A stretch of 64,000 bases of DNA from Microvirga sp. (GCF_014699075.1 NZ_JACXAB010000005.1:248001-312000); one strand, 5' to 3'. Positions 7,766-17,765 are shown, counted from the first letter of the stretch. Numbers and translations are program-made. Notes: a model not told the origin generated them from the sequence alone.

Positions 7766-8498
7766 AATCACGCAGGATTTACTGCTCGGCGGGCGCGTGC
7801 ACCTGGCCCAGCCCGGCAAGGGGCATCGTGCCGGCACCGACGCGGTTCTGCTCGCTGCCGCGGCTCCCGTGAAACCCGGCGACGTGGTGACAGACGTGGG
7901 CGCCGCCACCGGAGCGGTAGGGCTGGCGGCGGCAGCCCGGGAGCCGAACGGGCGCTTTGTTTTCGTGGAGCAGGATCCTGAACTCGCGGACCTCTGCCGC
8001 CGGAACTGCCGGGACAATGGTGTTCAGGGCGAGGTCATCGTTGCCGATGTGCTGAGCAGGGGCTCGCGTCAGGCTGCCGGCCTCATGCCGGAAAGCGCAG
8101 ACCTCGTCCTGACCAACCCACCCTTTCTGGAAGAAGGGCAGGCCCGGATCTCGCCGGACCAGGGCCGGGCGGCAGCCCATGCCCTACCGGTGGGCGGCCT
8201 GGAGGCCTGGCTCAAGGCCTGCACGGGTCTCCTCAGGCCCAAGGGGCGGCTGGTGCTGATCCACCGGGCCGACCGGACAGCCGAGTGCCTGGACATCCTG
8301 GGGAAATGGCTCGGAGGGGTGGAGCTTCGCTTCGTGCATCCCGCCGCCGACAGGCCCGCGATCCGCGTCCTGCTCTCCGGCATCAAGGGCAGCCGGGCGC
8401 CGCTGAGCATCCTGCCGCCCGTAATCCTGAACGGCCCTGACGGGCGCTTCACCCCTGAAGCCGAGGCGCTGCACCGGGGCGAGGCCACTCTTCTATGA
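7758..8498 (+). CDS. tRNA1(Val) (adenine37-N6)-methyltransferase-like enzyme
   Basis: SAM-dependent N6-adenine methyltransferase of the TrmN6/YfiC type; the family modifies A37 next to the anticodon of tRNA-Val. Motif I is DVGAATGAVG at 46-55 and the catalytic NPPF is at 120-123, typical of adenine-N6 methylases. ATG at 7758 gives 246 residues; an in-frame start at 7731 would lie well inside the DUF2007 gene and is less likely. The exact tRNA substrate in this organism is inferred from family membership. Confidence 0.88.
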   Translation: MIEITQDLLLGGRVHLAQPGKGHRAGTDAVLLAAAAPVKPGDVVTDVGAATGAVGLAAAAREPNGRFVFVEQDPELADLCRRNCRDNGVQGEVIVADVLSRGSRQAAGLMPESADLVLTNPPFLEEGQARISPDQGRAAAHALPVGGLEAWLKACTGLLRPKGRLVLIHRADRTAECLDILGKWLGGVELRFVHPAADRPAIRVLLSGIKGSRAPLSILPPVILNGPDGRFTPEAEALHRGEATLL

Positions 8499-8502
8499 AA
8501 AA

Positions 8503-8522
8503 GGGCGCCTTTCGGCGCCCTT
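8503..8522. terminator. Bidirectional intrinsic terminator
   Basis: A perfect 7-bp stem GGGCGCC / GGCGCCC with loop TTTC, flanked by AAAAA on one side and TTAAT on the other. It lies in the 28-base gap between convergent stop codons (8498 and 8527), so it can end transcripts from both sides. Confidence 0.85.
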
Positions 8523-8526
8523 AATG

Positions 8527-8883
8527 TCAGTAGCGGTAGCCGCCTCTGCGCGCCGTGCGGCAGACCTCCACCGGACGACGGACCCAACCGTAATTGGTCC
8601 AGACCCTCCGGCGCTCGACCCAGCAGCGGCGAACCGTGCGGACAGGGCGATAATAGACCGGCGCAGGACGATAGGCCCGGTAGGGGCGATAGGCACGGTA
8701 AGGGGTGCCGACCTGGACGCTGAAGACCGGACGGGGGCGAGGCCGCACATAACGGCGCTCGACCACCGGACGATAGCCATATCCGTAGTCCCGATAATAA
8801 GGCTGGGCCTCGACCGGTTGAGCCGAGAGGGCACCGAGCCCAAGGGTCGCAAAGCCAAGAAGGCCGAACAACAACTTACGCAT
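8527..8883 (-). CDS. Secreted Tyr/Arg/Pro-rich small protein
   Basis: 118 residues. A clear Sec signal peptide (MRKLLFGLLGFATLG..., cleavage near VEAQ) is followed by a very basic low-complexity body rich in Tyr, Arg and Pro (repeated YRPYRAYRP-type runs), ending in RRGGYRY. Such short cationic exported proteins are common and uncharacterised in Rhizobiales; they may associate with the envelope or DNA. No enzymatic motif is seen. A GGAGAG ribosome binding site precedes the ATG. Confidence 0.75.
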   Translation of the reverse strand: MRKLLFGLLGFATLGLGALSAQPVEAQPYYRDYGYGYRPVVERRYVRPRPRPVFSVQVGTPYRAYRPYRAYRPAPVYYRPVRTVRRCWVERRRVWTNYGWVRRPVEVCRTARRGGYRY

Positions 8884-9043
8884 TTTCTCTCCTCGACAGC
8901 CCCAGGCGCCGGTTGGTTGGGGTCATGGCAGGGCTGTGCTTCATACTTGATCTTTTAAAGGGTCCTAGCTGAACGGAGGCCAACGAATTCCCTAACGGGA
9001 TGTTCATCTTGGGAAGCCGGGCCGTGCACCCTACATAGAGGTC

Positions 9044-9928
9044 ATGGCTCAAACATCCATCTCCTCCATGCTCCCCGCACGCCTGCAATTCCTCCTTCCG
9101 GCCAAGTACCGCACCCACGCCCACCCCGTCGTGCCCGTGGTGCGCCTGTCCGGGCCTATCGGCGCCGTCATGCCCCTGCGTTCAGGGCTCGCCATGTCGA
9201 GCGTTGCGCCCCTGCTGGAGCGGGCTTTCTCCGTGCCGGGCGCGAAGGCCGTGGCCGTCGTGATCAACTCGCCTGGAGGCTCGGCGGCGCAGTCCCACCT
9301 GATCTTCCGGCGCATCCGCAGCCTCTCGGAGGAGAAGAAGCTTCCCGTCATCGCCTTCGTGGAGGACGCGGCGGCGTCGGGCGGCTACATGATCGCCTGC
9401 GCGGCAGACGAGATCTATGCCGATCCGGCCTCCATCGTGGGCTCCATCGGGGTAGTATCCGCGAGCTTCGGCTTCCATGAGCTGATCGAGCGCCTGGGCA
9501 TCGAGCGGCGGGTGCACACCGCCGGCAAGAGCAAGGCCATGCTCGACCCGTTCCGGCCCGAGAACCCGGACGACGTGATCCGTCTCAAGGGGCTTCAGGT
9601 GAAGATCCATGACGTCTTCGTCGATCTCGTGCGCTCCCGCCGGGGCGCGAAGCTCAACGATTCCTATGACGATCTCTTCTCCGGCGCCTTCTGGGTCGGG
9701 GCCGAGGCGGTGGATCTCGGCCTCGTCGACGGGCTTGGCGACATCCGCTCCGTCATGCGCCGGCGCTTCGGCGACAAGGTGCGGTTCCGCATGATCGAGC
9801 CCGCCCGCCGGCCGCTGCTGGGGCGCCTGCTCGGTCGCCCCGCAATCGGCGACATCAGCCTCATCGATCCGGGCGAGATCGTCGGCACCCTGGAGGAGAG
9901 GGCTGCCTGGGCGCGGTTGGGCCTATAA
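9044..9928 (+). CDS. S49 family serine peptidase (SppA/SohB-like)
   Basis: Serine/lysine-dyad peptidase of the signal-peptide-peptidase A family. The beta strand block INSPGGS is at 75-80, the nucleophile serine sits in ASGGY (Ser112), and the likely general-base lysine is Lys164 in GKSKAMLDPF. At 294 residues it has a single catalytic domain, like the short bacterial SppA. No strong N-terminal membrane anchor is evident, unlike E. coli SppA. It lies directly before glyQ in the conserved order. Confidence 0.9.
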   Translation: MAQTSISSMLPARLQFLLPAKYRTHAHPVVPVVRLSGPIGAVMPLRSGLAMSSVAPLLERAFSVPGAKAVAVVINSPGGSAAQSHLIFRRIRSLSEEKKLPVIAFVEDAAASGGYMIACAADEIYADPASIVGSIGVVSASFGFHELIERLGIERRVHTAGKSKAMLDPFRPENPDDVIRLKGLQVKIHDVFVDLVRSRRGAKLNDSYDDLFSGAFWVGAEAVDLGLVDGLGDIRSVMRRRFGDKVRFRMIEPARRPLLGRLLGRPAIGDISLIDPGEIVGTLEERAAWARLGL

Positions 9929-9935
9929 GAGCGCC

Positions 9936-10153
9936 GTCATCACCGGCCTTGTGCCGGTGATCTCGATTGATTGAAGCACGGGGCTTCACAGCATCGGGAT
10001 GGCCGGGACTGATCCCCGGATCAAGTCTGGGGAAGGCCATGACGAGGAGGTTGTCATCCCCGGCGAGCCGCAGGCGAGGGAAGGAGATCCACTCACACGC
10101 TGAGCGCCTATGGACCCCCTTCCCCTCCGCTGCGCGTCCTTCTGGGAATGACA
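9936..10153. repeat. Cluster of palindromic repeats before glyQ
   Basis: The gap between the S49 peptidase and glyQ is almost filled by repeats: atcaccggc...gccggtgat (9939-9961), a decayed ggatggccggga...ggccatgacg unit (about 9998-10044), and a longer gtcatccccggcgagccgcaggcgaggg...tctgggaatgaca unit (about 10051-10153). Their arms match families seen at 5145, 27729 and 36477. The remaining 65 bp upstream of glyQ must carry its promoter. Confidence 0.7.
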
Positions 10154-10219
10154 CCGGGTGCACCCCCAGCGCTTGACTTGAAGCCCCCGTCATCCCAAGG
10201 GTTCGCCTGAAATTTTTGG

Positions 10220-11179
10220 ATGAAACCGGACGCCGATATGACGAGCGAACCCGCGCATATGAACCCTGCGCGCTCTTTCCAGGGCCTGATCCTCACGCTC
10301 CAGCGCTACTGGGCCGAACAGGGCTGCGTGATCCTCCAGCCCTACGACATGGAGGTGGGCGCTGGCACGTTCCACCCGGCCACGACCTTAAGGGCTCTGG
10401 GTCCTAAATCCTGGCGCGCCGCTTACGTGCAGCCCTCCCGCCGCCCGAAGGATGGGCGCTATGGCGAGAACCCGAACCGGCTCCAGCACTACTACCAGTT
10501 CCAGGTGATCCTGAAGCCGAACCCGCCGAACCTGCAGGAGCTCTATCTCGGCTCGCTCAAGGCCATCGGCATCGACACCGCCCTCCACGATATCCGCTTC
10601 GTCGAGGACGATTGGGAGAGCCCCACGCTCGGCGCTTGGGGGCTCGGGTGGGAATGCTGGTGCGACGGCATGGAAGTGTCGCAGTTCACCTATTTCCAGC
10701 AGGTGGCGGGCTTCGAGTGCTCGCCGGTGGCGGGCGAACTGACCTACGGGCTCGAGCGCCTCGCCATGTATCTCCAGGGTGTCGAGTCGATCTACGACCT
10801 CAACTTCAACGGCCTCGATGGCGTCGAGAAGGTCACCTACGGCGACGTGTTCCTGCAAGCCGAGCAGGAATATTCCCGCCACAACTTCGAGCATGCCGAT
10901 ACGGAAATGCTGTTTCGGCATTTCCGCGATGCTGAAGCTGCTTGCCGCAAGTATCTTGAGGCCGGCGAGCCGAAGCCCGATGGCAACGACCAGCGCCACC
11001 TGATGGCGCTGCCGGCCTATGACCAGTGCATCAAGGCCAGCCACATGTTCAACCTGCTCGACGCCCGCGGCGTGATCTCCGTCACCGAGCGCCAGAGCTA
11101 CATCCTGCGCGTCCGCGAACTGGCGAAAGCCTGCGGCGCCGCATGGCTGAAGACCGAGGGCGGAGGCGTGGCGGCCTGA
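10220..11179 (+). CDS. glyQ: Glycine-tRNA ligase alpha subunit
   Basis: Catalytic subunit of the bacterial alpha2beta2 glycyl-tRNA synthetase, a class II enzyme. The family opening [17 protein letters not shown], the motif block [16 protein letters not shown] and the active-site region [14 protein letters not shown] are intact. ATG codons at 10220, 10238 and 10259 are possible starts; conservation begins near [10 protein letters not shown]. glyS follows after 46 bases, giving an operon. Confidence 0.97.
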   Translation: MKPDADMTSEPAHMNPARSFQGLILTLQRYWAEQGCVILQPYDMEVGAGTFHPATTLRALGPKSWRAAYVQPSRRPKDGRYGENPNRLQHYYQFQVILKPNPPNLQELYLGSLKAIGIDTALHDIRFVEDDWESPTLGAWGLGWECWCDGMEVSQFTYFQQVAGFECSPVAGELTYGLERLAMYLQGVESIYDLNFNGLDGVEKVTYGDVFLQAEQEYSRHNFEHADTEMLFRHFRDAEAACRKYLEAGEPKPDGNDQRHLMALPAYDQCIKASHMFNLLDARGVISVTERQSYILRVRELAKACGAAWLKTEGGGVAA

Positions 11180-11225
11180 CGCTGCACCGTCCCGTTCCCT
11201 TCCTTCTCCGATAAGAAGTTCTCCC

Positions 11226-13409
11226 ATGCCCGATCTCCTCCTCGAACTCTTTTCCGAAGAAATCCCGGCCCGCATGCAGCGCCGTGCGGCGGAGGATCTG
11301 AAGAAGCTCGTCACCGATGCGCTCGTGGAGCGCGGCTTTCTTTATGAGGGCGCCAAGGCCTTCGCGACGCCTCGGCGACTGGCGCTGCATGTGGCGGGAC
11401 TGCCCGTGAAGGGACAGGACGTGCGCGAGGAGCGCAAAGGTCCGCGCGTCGGCTCGCCTGAGGCTGCGATCCAGGGCTTCCTGAAAGGCGCGGGGCTTTC
11501 GTCAATCGAGCAGGCCAAGATCGAGAGCGATCCGAAGAAGGGCGAGTTCTACGTCGCCGTCATCGAGAAGCCCGGCCGCTCGACGCCGGACGTGCTGGCC
11601 GAGATCCTGCCCGGCATCGTCAAGAATTTCCCCTGGCCGAAATCCATGCGCTGGGGCGCGGCCTCCCGTGAGCCCGGCTCGCTCCGCTGGGTGCGTCCGC
11701 TCCATTCCATCGTCTGCACCTTCGGCCCCGAGACCGAGGACCCGGAGGTGGTGCGCTTCGATGTGGACGGCATCGGCTCGGGCGACGTCACGAAGGGCCA
11801 CCGCTTCCTCGCTCCGGATGAGATCCGCGTGAAGCGTTTTGATGATTACGCGCCGGCCCTGGAGCGCGCCAAGGTCGTGATCGACACCGACCGGCGCAAG
11901 GACATGATCCTGCACGACGCCAAGGACCTCGCCTTTGCTCAGGGCCTCGAACTCGTTGAGGACGAAGGCCTGCTCGAAGAGGTCGCCGGTCTCGTGGAAT
12001 GGCCCGTGGTGCTCATGGGCTCCTTCGATGAGGCGTTTCTCGACATCCCCCCGGAGGTGATCCGCACCACGATCCGGGCGAACCAGAAATGCTTCGTGTT
12101 GCGCGATCCGAACACCGGCAAGCTCGCCAACAAGTTCCTGCTCACCTCGAACCTCATCGCCAGCGATGGCGGCAAGACGATTGTCGGCGGCAACGAGCGC
12201 GTGGTGCGCGCGCGTCTCTCCGATGCCAACTTCTTCTGGAAGACCGACCAGCAGGTGAAGCTGGAAGACCGGCTGGAGAAGCTGAAATCCATCGTGTTCC
12301 ACGAGAAGCTCGGCACGCAATACGAGCGCCTGGAGCGCATCGCGGCGCTTGCCAAGGAACTCGCTCCCATCGTCGGCGCCGATCCTGAACTCGCGGAGCG
12401 CGCCGCGCGCCTCGCCAAGGCCGATCTCGTCACCGAGATGGTCGGTGAATTCCCCGAGTTGCAGGGCCTCATGGGCCGCTACTACGCGACGCTGCAGGGC
12501 GAGCATGCGTCTGTCGCAGCCGCCATTGAGGAACACTACAAGCCCCTCGGCCCCTCCGACCGCGTGCCGACCGATCCGGTGTCGGTTGCCGTGGCGCTCG
12601 CTGACAAGATCGACACGCTGGTCGGCTTCTGGGCCATCGATGAAAAGCCCACGGGATCAAAGGATCCTTACGCGCTGCGCCGTGCGGCGTTGGGTGTGAT
12701 CAGGCTTTTGCTTGAGAATAAGAAGAACCTGCAATTGCGCAGTGTTATCTACGACGCTCTGCAAAAGCTCGAAGCTATCTTCGTTGTTGACCCAAAATCT
12801 CTAGAAGCTGCCCAGGCGAAGCTCTCTGAGATTGATGATCCGGCCGAAAAGCCTGATCTCTCGTATTTCAAAACTCAGGACCTGCTGGAATTCTTCGCAG
12901 ATAGGTTGAAAGTTGCCCTGCGTGATCAAGGGGCGCGGCACGATCTAATTGATGCTGTACTTTCTCTCAGCGGTTCATCAGACCTGCTCATGATCGTCCG
13001 ACGCGTCGAAGCCCTCGGCCGCTTCCTCGACACCGAGGACGGCAAGAACCTGCTCGCCGGGTATCGCCGCGCGGCCAACATCCTGCGCATCGAGGAGAAG
13101 AAGGACGGGCGGGCCTATGACGAGGCGCCCGATCTTCAGATCGTGGGCGACCAAGGGCAGATCGAGGAGAAGGCGCTGGCCGTGGTTCTCGACGGCGCTA
13201 AGCGCGAGGCGGCCGCTGCCGTCGAGGCGGAGGATTTCGAGGGGGCGATGCGCGCCCTGTCCCGCCTGCGCCAGCCCGTGGACGCCTTCTTCGACAAGGT
13301 GACGGTGAATGCAGAGGATCCGGCACTTCGGGCCAACCGGCTGCGGCTCCTCAACAGCATCCGCGAGGCGACCCGCACGGTAGCCGACTTCTCCCGGATC
13401 GAGGGGTAG
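11226..13409 (+). CDS. glyS: Glycine-tRNA ligase beta subunit
   Basis: Beta subunit that binds tRNA-Gly and completes the alpha2beta2 synthetase. It opens with the typical [18 protein letters not shown]; the HD-like region and the C-terminal anticodon-binding segment are present, and 727 residues fits the family. Oddity: from about 12700 to 12990 (roughly residues 492-588) the reading frame stays intact but base composition drops to about 49% GC by hand count over 12721-12960, with codons such as CTA, TCA, GTA and AAA that are rare in the flanks. Confidence 0.96.
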   Translation: MPDLLLELFSEEIPARMQRRAAEDLKKLVTDALVERGFLYEGAKAFATPRRLALHVAGLPVKGQDVREERKGPRVGSPEAAIQGFLKGAGLSSIEQAKIESDPKKGEFYVAVIEKPGRSTPDVLAEILPGIVKNFPWPKSMRWGAASREPGSLRWVRPLHSIVCTFGPETEDPEVVRFDVDGIGSGDVTKGHRFLAPDEIRVKRFDDYAPALERAKVVIDTDRRKDMILHDAKDLAFAQGLELVEDEGLLEEVAGLVEWPVVLMGSFDEAFLDIPPEVIRTTIRANQKCFVLRDPNTGKLANKFLLTSNLIASDGGKTIVGGNERVVRARLSDANFFWKTDQQVKLEDRLEKLKSIVFHEKLGTQYERLERIAALAKELAPIVGADPELAERAARLAKADLVTEMVGEFPELQGLMGRYYATLQGEHASVAAAIEEHYKPLGPSDRVPTDPVSVAVALADKIDTLVGFWAIDEKPTGSKDPYALRRAALGVIRLLLENKKNLQLRSVIYDALQKLEAIFVVDPKSLEAAQAKLSEIDDPAEKPDLSYFKTQDLLEFFADRLKVALRDQGARHDLIDAVLSLSGSSDLLMIVRRVEALGRFLDTEDGKNLLAGYRRAANILRIEEKKDGRAYDEAPDLQIVGDQGQIEEKALAVVLDGAKREAAAAVEAEDFEGAMRALSRLRQPVDAFFDKVTVNAEDPALRANRLRLLNSIREATRTVADFSRIEG

Positions 13410-13417
13410 TCAGGACC

Positions 13418-13437
13418 CGCAAACCGTGAGGTTTGCG
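13418..13437. terminator. Stem-loop after glyS
   Basis: A perfect 8-bp stem CGCAAACC / GGTTTGCG with loop GTGA starts 9 bases after the glyS stop. No T-run follows, so termination efficiency is uncertain; it may instead stabilise the 3' end of the mRNA. Confidence 0.45.
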
Positions 13438-13555
13438 CCACGCGCATGGGGCAGCCCTCACAGGTTAATTCGGGTTAAGGTGTGGCCTGGGGGGCACAGC
13501 CAATCGGCCCCCCAAGCTCTAGGTAGGCGGCAACCGATTCAATTTCAGAAGACCG

Positions 13556-14194
13556 ATGATGATTCGACGCCTCCTGATCGCCGCTCTCCTGAGCGTGCCC
13601 CTGGCTGCCTGCCAGACCGCCCAGCAGCCCGTTGCCACGGTGGACGACGACAACTGGTATGTGGGCTCGATCCCGGATCAACCGCACAACATCCCGCTGG
13701 TCGACCGCCGCAAGATGGATGCCAAGTACGCCCGCCAGACGGTGGAGTATAAGGGCCCCGAAAAGCCGGGCTCCATCGTGGTCGATATCGACGAGCGCAT
13801 GCTCTATCTCGTCCAGCCCGAGGGCAAGGCGATCCGCTACGGCGTCGGCGTCGGCAAGCAGGGCTTCTCCTGGCGCGGCGTGGCCTCGGTCGGCCGCAAG
13901 GGCGTGTGGCCTGCCTGGTCGCCCACCAAGACCATGGTCGGCATCAAGCCGGATCTGCCCCGCCACATGGAGGCTGGCCTCGACAACCCGCTCGGCGCCC
14001 GCGCCCTCTACCTGCACCAGAACGGCGCCGACACGCTCTTCCGCATCCACGGCACCAACGAGCCCTGGAGCATCGGCGAGCAGGTCTCCTCGGGCTGCGT
14101 GCGCATGCTCAACGAGGACGTGGCCGACCTCTACGAGCGCGTCCCCGTGGGCACCACGGTCTTCGTGAAGCGCAACGGGCGGTACCGGGTTTGA
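13556..14194 (+). CDS. L,D-transpeptidase (YkuD domain) lipoprotein
   Basis: Envelope enzyme that cross-links peptidoglycan stem peptides or attaches proteins to them. A lipoprotein signal with lipobox LAAC (Cys19) is followed by a YkuD domain at about 72-206. The catalytic signature is IHGT (His165) and SSGCVRM (Cys181). The 212-residue length suits a single-domain periplasmic Ldt anchored in a membrane; the residue after Cys is Gln, so there is no Asp+2 inner-membrane retention signal. Many paralogues are usual in Rhizobiales. Confidence 0.92.
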   Translation: MMIRRLLIAALLSVPLAACQTAQQPVATVDDDNWYVGSIPDQPHNIPLVDRRKMDAKYARQTVEYKGPEKPGSIVVDIDERMLYLVQPEGKAIRYGVGVGKQGFSWRGVASVGRKGVWPAWSPTKTMVGIKPDLPRHMEAGLDNPLGARALYLHQNGADTLFRIHGTNEPWSIGEQVSSGCVRMLNEDVADLYERVPVGTTVFVKRNGRYRV

Positions 14195-14219
14195 CCCGTT
14201 TCCTCTGCTGAGAATTTTA

Positions 14220-14250
14220 ATGGCCGGGCCTGTCCCGGCCATTTTTATTT
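14220..14250 (+). terminator. Palindrome-type terminator after the L,D-transpeptidase gene
   Basis: The stem ATGGCCGGG / CCCGGCCAT (14220-14228 and 14234-14242) with loop CCTGT is followed by TTTTTATTT. It lies 26 bases after the stop codon and is the same palindrome as at 4036. A related half-copy, cgtcatggccgggacaag..., follows at about 14259-14290. Confidence 0.75.
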
Positions 14251-14432
14251 GTTCTCTTCGTCATGGCCGGGACAAGTCCGGGGATAACGGCGGAGGGGCA
14301 GGTATTCCTTTGCTCCAGAGCTCTGCCAGAAAAATCCGGAACCGTGGCTGTTCAGCTTGCGTTTGGGCTCCACATGTTTCAAGCCAACACCTGCGCGGCA
14401 GCAGGGCGTTTCTTAAGCCAAGGGATCGAGTG

Positions 14433-17111
14433 ATGACGCAGTGGGTCTATACCTTCGGGGACGGTAAGGCCGAGGGCCAAGCGGGGATGAAGAACCTGCT
14501 GGGCGGCAAGGGCGCCAATCTGGCCGAGATGTCCAATCTGGGCCTGCCGGTGCCGCCGGGCTTCACCATCACGACGGAAGTCTGCACCTATTATTACGAC
14601 CATGACCGCGCCTATCCGCAGGAGCTGAAAGCTCAGGTCGAGAAGGCTCTGGACTACGTCGGCAAGCTGACCGGCCGCACCTTCGGCGATGCCGAGAACC
14701 CGCTTCTGGTCTCCGTCCGCTCCGGCGCCCGGGCCTCCATGCCTGGCATGATGGACACGGTGCTCAATCTCGGCCTCAACGATGTCACCGTCGAGGCGTT
14801 GGCCAAGGGCGCGGGCGACGAGCGCTTCGCCTACGATTCTTATCGCCGCTTCATCACCATGTATTCCAACGTGGTGCTGGACATCGAGCACCACCATTTC
14901 GAGGAGATCCTCGACGAGTTCAAGGACCGCAAGGGCTACTCGCTCGACACGGACATGACCGCCCAGAACTGGAAGGCCGTTCTCCCGCGCTACAAGGCGC
15001 TGGTCGAAAAGGAGCTCGGAAAGCCCTTCCCGCAGGAGCCGCAGGAGCAGCTCTGGGGCGCCATCGGGGCCGTGTTCGGCTCCTGGATGAACAACCGCGC
15101 CATCAAGTACCGCGAGCTGCACGCCATCCCGGCAAGCTGGGGCACGGCGGTGAACGTGCAGGCGATGGTCTTCGGCAATATGGGCGAGACCTCCGCCACC
15201 GGCGTGGCCTTCACCCGCAATCCCTCCACCGGCGAGAGCGAGCTCTATGGCGAGTTCCTCATCAACGCTCAAGGAGAAGACGTGGTGGCGGGCATCCGCA
15301 CCCCGCAGGACATCACCGAAAAGGCACGTATCGCGTCTGGGTCGGACAAGCCCTCGATGGAACGGGCGATGCCGGACGCCTATAACGAGCTGGTGCGCAT
15401 CTACGGCATCCTGGAGAAGCACTACCGTGACATGCAGGACATGGAATTCACGGTGGAGACCGGCAAGCTCTGGATGCTCCAGACCCGCAACGGCAAGCGC
15501 ACGGCAAAAGCCGCGCTCCGCATCGCCGTGGAGCTGGCGTCCGAGGGCCTGATCACCCAGGAAGAGGCCGTCACCCGCGTGGAGCCGGCGGCCCTCGACC
15601 AGCTCCTGCATCCAACCATCGACCCGAAGGCCGAGCGCAAGATTCTCGCCACCGGCCTGCCGGCTTCGCCGGGCGCCGCCTCGGGCGCGATCGTGTTCAA
15701 TTCGGACGACGCGGAAGCCGCAAAGAAGGCAGGCCACAAGGTCATCCTCGTGCGCGTCGAGACCTCGCCGGAAGACATCCACGGCATGCATGCGGCGGAA
15801 GGCATTCTCACCACCCGCGGCGGCATGACCTCGCACGCGGCGGTGGTCGCCCGCGGCATGGGCAAGCCCTGCGTATCGGGCGCGGGCCAGATCCGCGTGG
15901 ATTATGCTACCCAGACGCTCACGGTGGCGGGGCAGAGCCTGAAGAAGGGCGAGATCATCACCATCGACGGCTCCAACGGCCAGGTGCTGCTGGGCCAGGT
16001 GAAGATGCTGCAGCCGGAGCTGTCGGGCGAGTTCGCGACCCTGATGGGCTGGGCCGACAAGGTGCGCCGCATGAAGGTACGGGCCAATGCGGAAACGCCG
16101 CTCGATGCCAAGACCGCGCGCTCGTTCGGCGCGGAAGGCATTGGTCTCTGCCGCACGGAGCACATGTTCTTCGAGGGCGACCGCATCGTGGCCGTGCGCG
16201 AGATGATCCTCTCCGACGACGAGGCGGGCCGTCGCGCCGCTTTGTCCAAGCTGCTGCCCATGCAGCGCAAGGACTTTGCCGAACTGTTCTCGATCATGAG
16301 TGGGCTGCCCGTCACGATCCGCCTGCTCGATCCGCCGCTGCACGAGTTCCTGCCGCACTCGGAAGAGGAGATGCAGGAGGTGGCGAAGGCCATGAATGCC
16401 TCCGTCGACAAGCTCAGGCACCGGGCGCGCGAACTGCACGAGTTCAACCCGATGCTCGGCTTCCGCGGTTGCCGTCTGGCGGTGGCCTATCCTGAGATTG
16501 CCGAGATGCAGGCGCGCGCCATCTTCGAGGCGGCGGTGGAAGCGGGCAAGACCACCGGTCAGCCCGTGGTGCCCGAGATCATGGTGCCGCTCGTGATGAC
16601 GAAGCCGGAGCTCGATCTGGTGAAGGAGCGCATCGTCGCCATGGCGGAGGCCGTGAAGGCGGAGAGCGGCGTCACCATCGAGTATCAGGTCGGCACGATG
16701 ATCGAGCTGCCGCGCGCAGCCCTGCTGGCCGGCGAGATTGCGGAATCGGCGGAGTTCTTCTCCTTCGGCACCAATGACCTCACGCAGACCACGCTCGGCA
16801 TCTCGCGCGACGATGCGGCCTCTTTCCTTGGCCCCTACACGCAAAAGGGTCTGCTGCCTGCCGATCCGTTCGTGACCATCGACCAAGAGGGTGTCGGCGA
16901 ACTGGTGAAGATCGCGGTTGAGCGCGGAAAGAAGACGCGGGCCAACATCAAGCTCGGGATCTGCGGCGAGCATGGTGGCGATCCTGCGTCGATTCATTTC
17001 TGCGAGGCGACCGGACTCGACTACGTATCCTGCTCGCCCTACCGCGTGCCGATCGCGCGCCTTGCGGCCGCGCAGGCGGCGCTCGGGGCTAAAGCCGCGA
17101 GCCAGGCGTGA
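14433..17111 (+). CDS. ppdK: Pyruvate, phosphate dikinase
   Basis: Interconverts pyruvate, ATP and Pi with phosphoenolpyruvate, AMP and PPi. Three parts are visible: N-terminal ATP-grasp domain (opening WVYTFGDGKAEG, GGKGANLAEM), the central phosphohistidine domain with GGMTSHAAVVARGMGKP (His468), and the C-terminal PEP/pyruvate-binding barrel with CGEHGGDP (Cys844). The frame is open from 14220, but that extension includes a dispersed palindrome and translates to nonconserved sequence; ATG at 14433 gives the usual 892 residues. A GTG at 14430 is possible. Confidence 0.96.
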   Translation: MTQWVYTFGDGKAEGQAGMKNLLGGKGANLAEMSNLGLPVPPGFTITTEVCTYYYDHDRAYPQELKAQVEKALDYVGKLTGRTFGDAENPLLVSVRSGARASMPGMMDTVLNLGLNDVTVEALAKGAGDERFAYDSYRRFITMYSNVVLDIEHHHFEEILDEFKDRKGYSLDTDMTAQNWKAVLPRYKALVEKELGKPFPQEPQEQLWGAIGAVFGSWMNNRAIKYRELHAIPASWGTAVNVQAMVFGNMGETSATGVAFTRNPSTGESELYGEFLINAQGEDVVAGIRTPQDITEKARIASGSDKPSMERAMPDAYNELVRIYGILEKHYRDMQDMEFTVETGKLWMLQTRNGKRTAKAALRIAVELASEGLITQEEAVTRVEPAALDQLLHPTIDPKAERKILATGLPASPGAASGAIVFNSDDAEAAKKAGHKVILVRVETSPEDIHGMHAAEGILTTRGGMTSHAAVVARGMGKPCVSGAGQIRVDYATQTLTVAGQSLKKGEIITIDGSNGQVLLGQVKMLQPELSGEFATLMGWADKVRRMKVRANAETPLDAKTARSFGAEGIGLCRTEHMFFEGDRIVAVREMILSDDEAGRRAALSKLLPMQRKDFAELFSIMSGLPVTIRLLDPPLHEFLPHSEEEMQEVAKAMNASVDKLRHRARELHEFNPMLGFRGCRLAVAYPEIAEMQARAIFEAAVEAGKTTGQPVVPEIMVPLVMTKPELDLVKERIVAMAEAVKAESGVTIEYQVGTMIELPRAALLAGEIAESAEFFSFGTNDLTQTTLGISRDDAASFLGPYTQKGLLPADPFVTIDQEGVGELVKIAVERGKKTRANIKLGICGEHGGDPASIHFCEATGLDYVSCSPYRVPIARLAAAQAALGAKAASQA

Positions 17112-17386
17112 TGCCGATGTCACTGTCGCGCGGGCGCCTGCTCTACATCGCCGCGGTGCTGGTCTCCGGCATCGTGATCGGCCTCATCGTAGCGCCACGT
17201 CCGCATCTGCAGGAACTGGCCGTGCCGCCGGCCGCCTGGCCCTTCGCCGTATCGCTGGTGCTCGATCTCATCATCGGCCAGATGGCCGCGCAGGGCAAGG
17301 CGGAGCCGCTCACCATGGGCGACCGCTTCGTGGCCGTGCTCGGCGCAGGCCTCATCGTGACCGCCATGGTGGCGATGGCACAATAA
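17108..17386 (+). CDS. Small two-helix membrane protein
   Basis: About 92 residues with hydrophobic segments near 7-28 and 70-90 and another apolar stretch near 40-56; probably an inner-membrane protein. The start (GTG at 17108 or ATG at 17111) overlaps the ppdK stop codon, so it is likely translated from the ppdK message. I do not recognise a family, and the function is unknown. Confidence 0.65.
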   Translation: MMPMSLSRGRLLYIAAVLVSGIVIGLIVAPRPHLQELAVPPAAWPFAVSLVLDLIIGQMAAQGKAEPLTMGDRFVAVLGAGLIVTAMVAMAQ

Positions 17387-17403
17387 CAACCAAGGGGGGA
17401 AGG

Positions 17404-17760
17404 ATGGCGCTTCACAAGGGCTCGTGCCATTGCGGCAAGGTCGCGTACGAGGTCGAGACGAATCTCGCGCAGGTGATCGCGTGCAACTGCTCCATCTGCC
17501 AACGCAACGGCTATCTCCTGACTTTCGTGCCGCGCGGAGCCTTGAATGTGATCCGCGGCGAGGAGAATCTCTCCACCTACACGTTCAACACGCATACGAT
17601 CCAGCACCGCTTCTGCTCCACCTGCGGCACGTCGACCTTCGGCGAGGGCAAGCAGCCCACCGGCGAGGCGATGGCTGCGATCAATGTGCGTTGCCTGGAG
17701 ACGGTGGATTTGTCGGACATCAAGCCGGTCCCGTTCAACGGACGGGAGGCGAGGGGCTGA
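17404..17760 (+). CDS. GFA-family zinc protein (Mss4-like fold)
   Basis: 118 residues of the glutathione-dependent formaldehyde-activating enzyme (GFA/DUF636) family. Cysteine ligands are clear: CHCG (Cys8, Cys10), CNCSIC (Cys27, 29, 32) and FCSTCG (Cys71, Cys74). The family adopts an Mss4-like zinc fold; formaldehyde-glutathione activity has been claimed for one member, so the true substrate here is unknown. ATG at 17404 follows AGGGGGGAAGG; the frame is open further upstream but that is ppdK shadow. Confidence 0.85.
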   Translation: MALHKGSCHCGKVAYEVETNLAQVIACNCSICQRNGYLLTFVPRGALNVIRGEENLSTYTFNTHTIQHRFCSTCGTSTFGEGKQPTGEAMAAINVRCLETVDLSDIKPVPFNGREARG

Positions 17761-17765
17761 CCTGT

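Noticed and set aside
13461..13482. TTAA-spaced pair before the L,D-transpeptidase gene, similar to a CtrA site
   Set aside because: Spacing is six bases rather than the usual seven, and such AT-rich pairs occur by chance; no support for CtrA control.
14379..17123. A 914-codon open frame on the minus strand opposite ppdK
   Set aside because: It is an antisense shadow of a conserved enzyme in high-GC DNA: composition is His/Arg/Leu-rich and no family is recognisable, while the plus frame encodes all PPDK motifs.
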